This document shows, in pieces, positions 18,752-26,362 of a stretch of 64,000 bases of DNA. Position 1 is the first letter of the stretch. The number at the start of each line of letters is the position of its first letter. The stretch lies in assembly GCA_049889095.1 (NCBI GenBank), contig JBLJFK010000016.1; one strand, written 5' to 3'. The position numbers were made by a program, and so were the translations under genes. Source of the stretch: Ewingella sp049889095 (lineage in GTDB: Bacteria > Pseudomonadota > Gammaproteobacteria > Enterobacterales > Enterobacteriaceae). The notes under the pieces were generated by a model. The model was not told the DNA's origin, searched no databases, and was given only the letters and a program-made list of their open reading frames with translations.

Positions 18752-20914
18752 TCAGTTTGCCTGCAACACCTGTTGCGACGCGTTGACCAGTTTGATGAAG
18801 TCTGACTTAGCGATTTCCGTCGCACCAAAACGGTTGATCTGGATAATCCGGTCGGCGCTGAGGATCGTTTCCGGACGATGCGCGATGATCACGCGTGTAA
18901 TGTTCATGTGCTTTATTGCATCGTTAATCGCGCTTTCTCTGGCGACATCAAGATGGCTGGTTGCTTCGTCGAGGATCAAGATACGCGGCTTTCGATACAG
19001 CGCGCGCGCAAGGATAACCCGCTGTATTTGTCCGCCGGACAACGATGATCCCATATCGCCGACCATACTGTTGTATCCCATCGGCATCGCCATAATGTCG
19101 CCATGAATTTGCGCAATCCGCGCCACTTTTTCAACGTGAGCTCTGTCAAGATTGGTGTCGAAAAAGCTGATGTTATCTATAATTGAACCGGCAAACAGGA
19201 TGTCGCTTTGCATCACGCTGCCAATCAGATCGCGATAATATGTCATCCCCAGTTTGTTTTGGTCGATATCGTCCACACAGATATCGCCAGAGTCCGGCTT
19301 GAGTAATCCCAGCAGTAGTTTTGCCAGCGTGGTTTTGCCCTGTCCGGAAGGGCCGATGATCGCTACCGATTCTCCGGCCTTAACTGAGAAATTAAAATGG
19401 GTAAAAATCTCTGCATCGGTTTCGGAATAACGGAACGATAACGCCCGAATATCCAGCCGTACCGGCCCGGTATCTTCAGGCAGCGCCACGTGGTTTTCCA
19501 TATTCTGTTCTTTCTCCGTTAACACGATGTCGGAGATACGTTCGCCATGCAGACGCAGCATTTTGAATTCAATTAAGGCGTTAATCAGTCCCGCTGAACG
19601 GGACATAAACTGGTCAGAAAAACTGATAAATGCTACCAGCATGCCGCTGGTGAAGTTGCCATCCAGCACCTGCGCGGCGGCCAACCAGATCAGCACGATT
19701 TTGCCCACGCCCGAAATAGTGCCCTGTAACGTACTAAATCCGATGGACAGTTTTTGAGTGGTAATGCCTTTGTTAGTGGATTCCACGGTTTCATTGGCAA
19801 AAGTTGAAACACGCAAATCTTGTTTGTTATTGAGCTTGATGGCCTGCACGCCACGGATAGATTCCAGCAGTTGTGATTGTGCCTGGGCCGAGGCCAGCAA
19901 CTGATCTTCGTTGGCCTGACGGAACGGCTCAAAGGAGATCCAGCGGATCAGCCCATACAGCAGGAACAACCCGATGACCACGAAGGTCAGCGTGGCGTTA
20001 TAGGTAAAAATCACACCCAGCGTCACCAGGGCCATCACGCCGTCGAAAATAGAAGAGATAAACCGCCCGGTCAGCGTGCTCTGGATATTCCCCAGTGAGC
20101 CGAAGCGCGACAAAATGTCTCCGACGTGACGATCTTCAAAATAACTTAGCGGTAAGCCCAATAAATGAGCGCACAGATTGCTCGACCATTGAACGCTCAG
20201 CATGCTGGAAAACCAGGTGGTCACCCAACCGCGCAGCGCACTAATCACATTCTGGAACAGCGTGATGCAGATAAACGCGACGCCAAGCAGGGTCAGCAAA
20301 TCACGGTCGGCCGAAACCAGTACCTGGTCGATCACCCACTGCATGTAAAACGGTGTAATGATACCGAAAAATTCCAGTGCGAGAGAAAGCAAAGCCACTT
20401 GTGCAAAGGCAGAACCGATACCTGAAACATTACGGATCAGGCTCATCATCGAGATGGATTTTTTTTCATCCTTCTTCTCGAAATTCGCCGCCGGATAGAT
20501 TTCAAGTGCAACACCGGTAAACGAACGTGAGACTTCATCCAGGGTGACCTTGCGTACGCCACGCGCCGGATCGTGGATCACAATTTTGTTTTTAGCGATG
20601 CTTTTTAGCACCACAAAATGGTTCATGTCCCAGTGAAGTACGCAGGGCAGGGACAGCTGATGCAGTTCGTCGAGTTCCAGGCGCACGGCACGACAACTCA
20701 TGCCCAGCCTCTGTGCAACCGACATCACATCCGACAGCGTGCTGCCTTTCGTTGACGTCGGGAAGCGCTGGCGCAGTGACACCATATCCATCTTGTGACC
20801 GTAATAACCGGCGATCATCCCGACGCAGGTGAGTCCGCATTCTGCGGCCTGTGTTTGCCGTAACACCGGTAATTTATTGCGGAACGATAAATTAAGTTTG
20901 TGAAAAAGATCCAT
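18752..20914 (-). CDS. Peptidase C39-containing ABC exporter (CvaB-like) for the bacteriocin
   Basis: A 720-residue exporter. The N-terminal C39 cysteine peptidase (residues about 10-140) has catalytic Cys in TQAAECGLTCVGM, His in HWDMNHFVVLKS and Asp in IHDPARG. The membrane domain covers about 155-440. The ATPase domain carries Walker A GPSGQGKTT, signature LSGGQIQR, Walker B ILILDEATS and switch IIAHRPE. It should cut the double-glycine leader and export the mature peptide. The intact peptidase triad separates it from the exporter at 8093-10300. AGG lies 7 bases before the ATG. Confidence 0.93.
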   Translation of the reverse strand: MDLFHKLNLSFRNKLPVLRQTQAAECGLTCVGMIAGYYGHKMDMVSLRQRFPTSTKGSTLSDVMSVAQRLGMSCRAVRLELDELHQLSLPCVLHWDMNHFVVLKSIAKNKIVIHDPARGVRKVTLDEVSRSFTGVALEIYPAANFEKKDEKKSISMMSLIRNVSGIGSAFAQVALLSLALEFFGIITPFYMQWVIDQVLVSADRDLLTLLGVAFICITLFQNVISALRGWVTTWFSSMLSVQWSSNLCAHLLGLPLSYFEDRHVGDILSRFGSLGNIQSTLTGRFISSIFDGVMALVTLGVIFTYNATLTFVVIGLFLLYGLIRWISFEPFRQANEDQLLASAQAQSQLLESIRGVQAIKLNNKQDLRVSTFANETVESTNKGITTQKLSIGFSTLQGTISGVGKIVLIWLAAAQVLDGNFTSGMLVAFISFSDQFMSRSAGLINALIEFKMLRLHGERISDIVLTEKEQNMENHVALPEDTGPVRLDIRALSFRYSETDAEIFTHFNFSVKAGESVAIIGPSGQGKTTLAKLLLGLLKPDSGDICVDDIDQNKLGMTYYRDLIGSVMQSDILFAGSIIDNISFFDTNLDRAHVEKVARIAQIHGDIMAMPMGYNSMVGDMGSSLSGGQIQRVILARALYRKPRILILDEATSHLDVARESAINDAIKHMNITRVIIAHRPETILSADRIIQINRFGATEIAKSDFIKLVNASQQVLQAN

Positions 20915-20939
20915 GGTAAACCTGATTAAAGAGTGAGAA

Positions 20940-22202
20940 TTATAAAGAAGTCATTTTGCCGAGCGCGTTGAGCGGCTCGAGAACCCATTCGTAGATGTGG
21001 CGTTTATCCACGATAAAGTCGGCCTCTAGTCCACTGCCGGGCCGTAAACTCACTGGTTTTCCGTATGCCTGCACGGATTGGTGATCGATCGTGACTTTGA
21101 CCTGATACATCGATTGTGAGTTCTGGCTATCCCCGGTGATCGTGGCAACTTCCTGTGGCGACAGTGCTGATTTTGATATCTCAGTCACGGTGCCATACTG
21201 TTGACCAAACTTTTGCCACGGGAAAGACTGGTAGCGCAGCACCACGCGCTGGCCTGGATTGATAAAGCCAATGGCACGGCTGCTAAGCATAATCCGTGCC
21301 TGTAGGTGCACATTGTCCGGAAGTACCGTTGCGATCGTCTGTCCTGCATTGACAAGTTGCCCGGATTTCACCAGCACGGCGCTCACTGTGCCTTTTTCGG
21401 GGGTCCGCAAATCCACGGAACGACGCGATTCGTTTTCCATCATTGACTGCGTGATATCCGATAGCTTTTGCTGAATGTCATTCTTTTGCTGGGAGTAGGT
21501 TATAGGTTGTTCGCGCAGTTGCTGACGTGCCTGAGCAAGCTGCTGGCGAACATCAATGCGCTGACGGGCCACATCCTGAAGACGCACGTTGGCATCCAGC
21601 AGGTCATTTTCTTGCTGCTCAACCTGCGTATTGGAGGCATAACCCTCAGTGCGCATGGCCTTGGTTTTACCAAGCTGCTTATTGGTCAGCGCGATCTGTT
21701 GCGTACGTTGGCGATAAATGGTACCCAGTTGGATAGATTGTAGTTGTAATAAACTTTCTTTCTCTTTCAACGCGTTGAGCGTTTCATCGTTGAGTTGGAC
21801 GAGATTTAGTAATTGTGCATGTAGACCCTGCTGTTGCAGATCCAACTGACTGGCAATAGCTTCACGTGTCTGACCATAGCGACCGGTAGAAATTTCAGAA
21901 GAGACCGTCGCAATCTGCTGGCCTTTTTGTAGGCTGTCGCCTTCCCTGACGGGCAAGGCAATCACCGTTCCTGAGGTCATTGCGGTAATGGTCATCATGC
22001 CGCTTTCTGGCGTGAGAATTCCCTGGGCCGTTTCACGTTTGGTGTAACTGCCAAAGATGCAAAAAGCAATCAACACGACGACCAGCAGGCAGATCAGAGA
22101 AATGATCAGCCAGCGGAAGGGCGGGCAATAGAGCGCCACAGAACCGAGTGCTTTGGTCTTTTTGGCATCGAGGGATTCTTTACGAAATAAGTCGTTATTC
22201 AT
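20940..22202 (-). CDS. HlyD-family adaptor (CvaA-like) of the bacteriocin exporter
   Basis: A 420-residue membrane-fusion protein with one membrane segment (about residues 32-53, LIISLICLLVVVLIAFCIFG), the motif SYTKRETAQGILTPESGMM typical of CvaA-type adaptors, a long coiled coil (about 120-265) and a barrel domain ending IYEWVLEPLNALG. The ATG at 22200-22202 is preferred to an upstream in-frame TTG at 22208. It begins 15 bp after the TolC-like stop and ends 25 bp before the exporter start, so the three genes form one operon. Confidence 0.9.
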   Translation of the reverse strand: MNNDLFRKESLDAKKTKALGSVALYCPPFRWLIISLICLLVVVLIAFCIFGSYTKRETAQGILTPESGMMTITAMTSGTVIALPVREGDSLQKGQQIATVSSEISTGRYGQTREAIASQLDLQQQGLHAQLLNLVQLNDETLNALKEKESLLQLQSIQLGTIYRQRTQQIALTNKQLGKTKAMRTEGYASNTQVEQQENDLLDANVRLQDVARQRIDVRQQLAQARQQLREQPITYSQQKNDIQQKLSDITQSMMENESRRSVDLRTPEKGTVSAVLVKSGQLVNAGQTIATVLPDNVHLQARIMLSSRAIGFINPGQRVVLRYQSFPWQKFGQQYGTVTEISKSALSPQEVATITGDSQNSQSMYQVKVTIDHQSVQAYGKPVSLRPGSGLEADFIVDKRHIYEWVLEPLNALGKMTSL

Positions 22203-22217
22203 TATCAAAATCTACGG

Positions 22218-23537
22218 TCATGCCGCCCCACAGTTAAAACTTTTCATCGCGGCATAATCCAGCGCACCGATTGCCGATTTTAGTTTGACGATCGACTTGA
22301 TCAGGGCGTTTTGTGCCTGAGCAAGATCCTGAATAGCCTGGAAGTAGTCCCTCTCGGCATTGAATTCATCAATCAGTGTTCGTTGTCCCATCTCCCGCCC
22401 GTACCGGGTGGAAGACAGGCGCGTATCTGCTGAACTGATTGCACGTTCATAGGCCTGAATACGTGACTGGTCGTTTTTCACCCCAGACGCCGCCTGTATC
22501 GCTTGTTGCTCGGCTTTGCGGCGTGCATCAATCAGTAAATCTTTAGTCTGTTCATAGCGGTGCGCCGCTTCCAGACTTTGCGAGATGTGACTTCCGCCTG
22601 CAAACAGGGGAATAGAAACATTCACACCGAAGGTAGTGTTGTCAGTTTTGGACGTGCTGCCAAACAGCTCATCCAGATAATTACCGTCTTCTGCACGGCT
22701 CCAGTTTTTTCCGTAGCCGGCCTGAAAAGTGACGACCGGCAGATGATTGGAGGTGGCCGTCACGATATCGGCCTGGCTGCCTTTCATGCTCTGAATGGCG
22801 GCCAGCACATCCAGGTTATTGGCGGCGGCATCGCGCTTTAACCGTGCAGGGAGGATCTCGTCAGTAAAGTGGATGCAGCTCAGGCTTTGATCAGAGATGC
22901 CTTGTGCATCAAGGCCGGTCAATTGGTGAAAAGTCACGTAGGCATCATTCAGGTCATTTTCTGCCGCCAGTTCATCGGCGACCGATTTGTCATAGTTTGC
23001 CTGCGCTTCAACTTCATCCAGTCGTGTACCGTCACCCACTTCCAGCGCTTTCTGCGCTTGCTTCAGTTTGGCGTTAAAAGCCGCGAGGATCTTCTGCTTG
23101 GTTTCCAGCACGTTACGCTGATACACCACGCCGTAAAAGGCAGTCACGACATCGCTGATCAGTTTTTGCTGTGCAATCAGATAATTCACATCCGCCAGAT
23201 CGCCAATCACCACACTTTTGCGCCAGGCGGCATATTTCGAAACGTCCAAAATCGGCTGTGTCAGGTTAAAGCTGTAGTTATGACGGGTAACGCCTGCTGA
23301 ATAGGTGACATCCGGTTGATCGGTTTTATTCCACGCACCATTGAGCGTGATTGCCGGTAATAGCCCGGCAAAACTCTGATATTTTTTCTGATTGTCTGCA
23401 TCATGAACGCTGCGGGCAGCATTAATTTCAGCGTTATACGTATTTGCCGCAATAAGTGACTCCTGAAGTGACAGGGCGCAGGCGTTACCGGATAGCAATA
23501 CGCCTCCCGCGAGCAGGGTGATTATTTTTCTAAACAT
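22218..23537 (-). CDS. TolC-family outer-membrane channel dedicated to the bacteriocin exporter
   Basis: A 439-residue protein. The ATG at 23535-23537, 6-8 bases after GGAA, is used rather than an upstream in-frame codon at 23606 because the signal peptide (MFRKIITLLAGGVLLSGNA) begins there and the longer form would overlap the regulator. TolC repeats are visible as FAGLLPAITLNGAW with LTQPILDVSKYAAWRKS, and ATSNHLPVVTFQAGYGKN with VNVSIPLFAGG. Many microcin systems borrow the housekeeping TolC; this locus carries its own channel. It lies 22 bp after the LuxR-type regulator. Confidence 0.88.
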   Translation of the reverse strand: MFRKIITLLAGGVLLSGNACALSLQESLIAANTYNAEINAARSVHDADNQKKYQSFAGLLPAITLNGAWNKTDQPDVTYSAGVTRHNYSFNLTQPILDVSKYAAWRKSVVIGDLADVNYLIAQQKLISDVVTAFYGVVYQRNVLETKQKILAAFNAKLKQAQKALEVGDGTRLDEVEAQANYDKSVADELAAENDLNDAYVTFHQLTGLDAQGISDQSLSCIHFTDEILPARLKRDAAANNLDVLAAIQSMKGSQADIVTATSNHLPVVTFQAGYGKNWSRAEDGNYLDELFGSTSKTDNTTFGVNVSIPLFAGGSHISQSLEAAHRYEQTKDLLIDARRKAEQQAIQAASGVKNDQSRIQAYERAISSADTRLSSTRYGREMGQRTLIDEFNAERDYFQAIQDLAQAQNALIKSIVKLKSAIGALDYAAMKSFNCGAA

Positions 23538-23559
23538 GACATTCCAAAAAATTGAAGAA

Positions 23560-24213
23560 TTAAAAATAAGTATTCTGATGCAAGTAACGCAATAATTCAC
23601 TTTCATTTTTAAGATGAAGTTTATTCATCGCATTACGTTTTTGTGTTGAAATAGTGCTCATGGCGCGACATTTTTTTGACGCGATTTCCGAAAGTGAATA
23701 TCCCTGCTGAATAAAGTTTATAACTTCCCACTCCTTCAGTGTTAATACATCATAATCTTGTTCTAAATGAGCCTGGATTGAGGCCGAAATATAAGGTTCT
23801 GCTATGCGGGAGTCCATCACACGAAGCAGCGCTGCTATCAGTTCCCGCGGCGTGTCCTGCGAACTGATCATGATGTCCACACCGGCATCGACCATTTTTT
23901 TCAGCAAAGTTGCTTTCATATTTTGGGCAAAAAAAACTGTAATAGTCTGCTCGTTATCGCAAAGTGTTGCCAGGAATTTTCTAATTTCCGCTTCTTTGAA
24001 ATAGCCATCAAATAGACAGGAGGAATTAATCATGACGATGTCAATTTCATTTTCTTCTACTGCCTTTAAGAGAGAGTCTGGAGTTTGAAAGTGCCGGAGG
24101 TGAAAATTAATGACATTCAGTTCCCACTGGATATATGAGGCAATCAAATCATAGGACATATGGTATTTGTGAAAATACGTAATATTAAGCGTAGTGAGCG
24201 TTGTCTTTTTCAT
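23560..24213 (-). CDS. LuxR-type helix-turn-helix regulator between fimbrial and bacteriocin operons
   Basis: A 217-residue protein with a receiver-like domain (IDIVMINSSCLF in place of the usual phosphoacceptor) and a C-terminal LuxR helix-turn-helix (LTLKEWEVINFIQQGYSL, then SEIASKKCRAMSTISTQKR). It sits 98 bp after the last fimbrial gene and 22 bp before the TolC-like gene, all on the minus strand, so it may control either or both. Its architecture parallels the regulator at 13725-14327 next to the decayed fimbrial operon, which favours fimbrial control; the tight spacing to the export genes favours co-transcription with them. Confidence 0.75.
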   Translation of the reverse strand: MKKTTLTTLNITYFHKYHMSYDLIASYIQWELNVINFHLRHFQTPDSLLKAVEENEIDIVMINSSCLFDGYFKEAEIRKFLATLCDNEQTITVFFAQNMKATLLKKMVDAGVDIMISSQDTPRELIAALLRVMDSRIAEPYISASIQAHLEQDYDVLTLKEWEVINFIQQGYSLSEIASKKCRAMSTISTQKRNAMNKLHLKNESELLRYLHQNTYF

Positions 24214-24311
24214 AAGTTACTTGAGATAGATAAAAATGGATAAACCGTTGAGCACAATCCGTTGTATTTTCTGGCCATAATCTCTTATGGCCAGAAAAGC
24301 TCATCTTTTAC

Positions 24312-25040
24312 TTATAATTGCCGCTGATAAGTGGTTGCCTTACCGTAATCGTCAATCACTGACCAGCTCATTTGTCGGGTATTTCCCGCTTGCGGAACCG
24401 GTATAGTGGCTGAAGATTTGGGGGCAATCATCGTCGGCTGGAGTTGTTTCCCACCCAAACTGACATGCCCCAGCGTCATATTGTAAGGCGTTGGGTTATC
24501 CACCCGCAGTGCACGGTCTTGCGGGTTACCGTCTTTGAAGGTGAATTTTAGTGCTTTCCCGATTTCTTCATCCGGCGCTTTAAGGCCGACAGGGCGTACA
24601 AATACTTTTAAACGGATACGCAGCGGTATAATAACCTTCTTATCTTCTGGACCTGTCGCCTGTGTATTTGGCGGGATCTGATAAATATTCAGCCAGTACA
24701 CGCGTTCACGGTCGGTCGGTAACTCCTGGCGGCCGAGCAACATGATGCGCAGGTTACGTGATTCTCCTGGCCCCAGTTTAAATACCGGCGGCACCACAAT
24801 CAGCGGGGTATTGATACGATCAGGCGGAGAAAGCGGACTGTTATCATCCGTCCACACCTGCACCAGCGCAGGGGCTCGCTCTGAGTTAACCAGAACCAGC
24901 GTTTCCGCCATGCTATCTTCATTAAACACCAGACGACTTTGGGTGCTGTTGACCACGGCACCAGCATGGCTGACGCTCAGTAGAAAGGCACCTGCCAGTA
25001 AGGTATTACTGAAGACTGACAATAATTTGTGCTTGCGCAT
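24312..25040 (-). CDS. Periplasmic fimbrial chaperone (second of the operon)
   Basis: A 242-residue PapD-type chaperone: signal peptide (MRKHKLLSVFSNTLLAGAF, then LLSVSHAGA), N-terminal domain with NSTQSRLVFNEDS, the chaperone signature ERVYWLNIYQIPP, and C-terminal domain with LRIRLKVFVRPVGL and the usual basic residues. It caps pilin subunits, perhaps specifically the adhesin encoded just upstream, whose 3' end overlaps its start by 35 bp. It is the last gene of the intact fimbrial operon. Confidence 0.92.
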   Translation of the reverse strand: MRKHKLLSVFSNTLLAGAFLLSVSHAGAVVNSTQSRLVFNEDSMAETLVLVNSERAPALVQVWTDDNSPLSPPDRINTPLIVVPPVFKLGPGESRNLRIMLLGRQELPTDRERVYWLNIYQIPPNTQATGPEDKKVIIPLRIRLKVFVRPVGLKAPDEEIGKALKFTFKDGNPQDRALRVDNPTPYNMTLGHVSLGGKQLQPTMIAPKSSATIPVPQAGNTRQMSWSVIDDYGKATTYQRQL

Positions 25041-26349
25041 TTATCGACCCTGCTTGTACTGATAACCCTGGGATTTGTTCAAGCGATGCGGTAAACGTTC
25101 CGCCATAAGTTTTACCACCCGATGGAGTATCGCCGGTTTCGCTTAGCAATTCGGCAAATCCGTACCACCCTGCAGATGAACCTGTGCCTGTCGTATCTTT
25201 GCTGGACAGTAAATTTAGTGGTGTGCCATCCAAACCGTAAATACGAATGCCGACACCAGAAGCAACGCCAGTTGCGCCATAATTATCATCCAGCAAATAG
25301 CTAATCCCACCTGACCCGGTTTGTAATCCCAGGGTACTCGCCTGCGCTAATGCCGCAGCTTGTGTGACCAGGAATCCCATTGCCACTGGCGCGTTCGTGG
25401 TGTTCGTCGTCGTCCCGGATACTGCACCAGAATCGCATGTAATGGCGACATTAAAGGTATTAGTACTGGTACCATTGTCTCGGAGTCCACCGACGCTGAT
25501 CGGCGGCAATTGCACGACCTGATCGAAATCGCCTAACGTACAGGTATTACCTCTGATAATTGTGGTGGAACCGTTTCTCATGCTCCATAACGCAGAGTAA
25601 TAGGTTGCTTTATCGCCGCCTAATGCCCCCTCAGTGACACCTGAGTTGACCAGTCCTCCCTTGAATACAACCAAACCTTGGGGTGCTATAACTTGCCCGA
25701 AAGCATTACGCGAGGTAACACCCGCAACGTCGGCCGTTTTGAGCAACTCAAAATGGGCATCACTGAATGCGGACGCCTTAATATAAATGCTGGAACCCTC
25801 GGTAATATAGTCATCACTGGTTAACTGGCGTTGCTGCCAGTAACTGGTGTAATACAGACCAGTTTTTGTGTTCATAATGCGATAAGCAATGCCTGTCGCT
25901 GGAGTCACGTAGCCACCTTCTATATCTGTAGCCTTTTGACCGCCGTAGATGGCACCGCCTACAGCATTGAGTGTATACATTTCATATAGCTCATTGGCAT
26001 CGGCCAGCGCACATTTGATTACGATTTGATTGGCCGCATAGGGGGTCACCAATGCGGAACTGATAAAAGGAAGGTCCGCACTGGCCAGGACCGTACCGGC
26101 GGGTGCCAGCGACTGCGCTCCGGTCCCCATAATAAGCGTACCGAAGGAGATCGGTTTTGCACCGGCGTTGAAGACCCCTCCCCAACTTGCAGCGGTGTAC
26201 CCCTGATCAGCCACCGACTGTGGCATTGCTGAGTTGCCGGTTGCGCCGATCTTAGTAATTTGGAAACAAACTGCATGTGCCCATGGGGAACACACCATAA
26301 AGGCTAAGGTTATCAGCCAGGTTTTGAGTGTCGTGATTTTAAATTTCAT
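25006..26349 (-). CDS. Two-domain fimbrial tip adhesin
   Basis: A 447-residue protein with a signal peptide (MKFKITTLKTWLITLAFMVC, then SPWAHA). A lectin-like N-terminal domain of about 270 residues is not matched to a known receptor class. A C-terminal pilin domain follows (CTLGDFDQVVQLPPISVGG, VAITCDS, GGTFTASLEQIPG, ending in a beta strand IIVSLQ). This layout is that of FimH-like adhesins at the fimbrial tip. It lies 13 bp after the usher and overlaps the next chaperone gene. The binding specificity cannot be read from sequence. Confidence 0.85.
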   Translation of the reverse strand: MKFKITTLKTWLITLAFMVCSPWAHAVCFQITKIGATGNSAMPQSVADQGYTAASWGGVFNAGAKPISFGTLIMGTGAQSLAPAGTVLASADLPFISSALVTPYAANQIVIKCALADANELYEMYTLNAVGGAIYGGQKATDIEGGYVTPATGIAYRIMNTKTGLYYTSYWQQRQLTSDDYITEGSSIYIKASAFSDAHFELLKTADVAGVTSRNAFGQVIAPQGLVVFKGGLVNSGVTEGALGGDKATYYSALWSMRNGSTTIIRGNTCTLGDFDQVVQLPPISVGGLRDNGTSTNTFNVAITCDSGAVSGTTTNTTNAPVAMGFLVTQAAALAQASTLGLQTGSGGISYLLDDNYGATGVASGVGIRIYGLDGTPLNLLSSKDTTGTGSSAGWYGFAELLSETGDTPSGGKTYGGTFTASLEQIPGLSVQAGSINAQAQIIVSLQ

Positions 26350-26362
26350 GGTTACGCTATTC

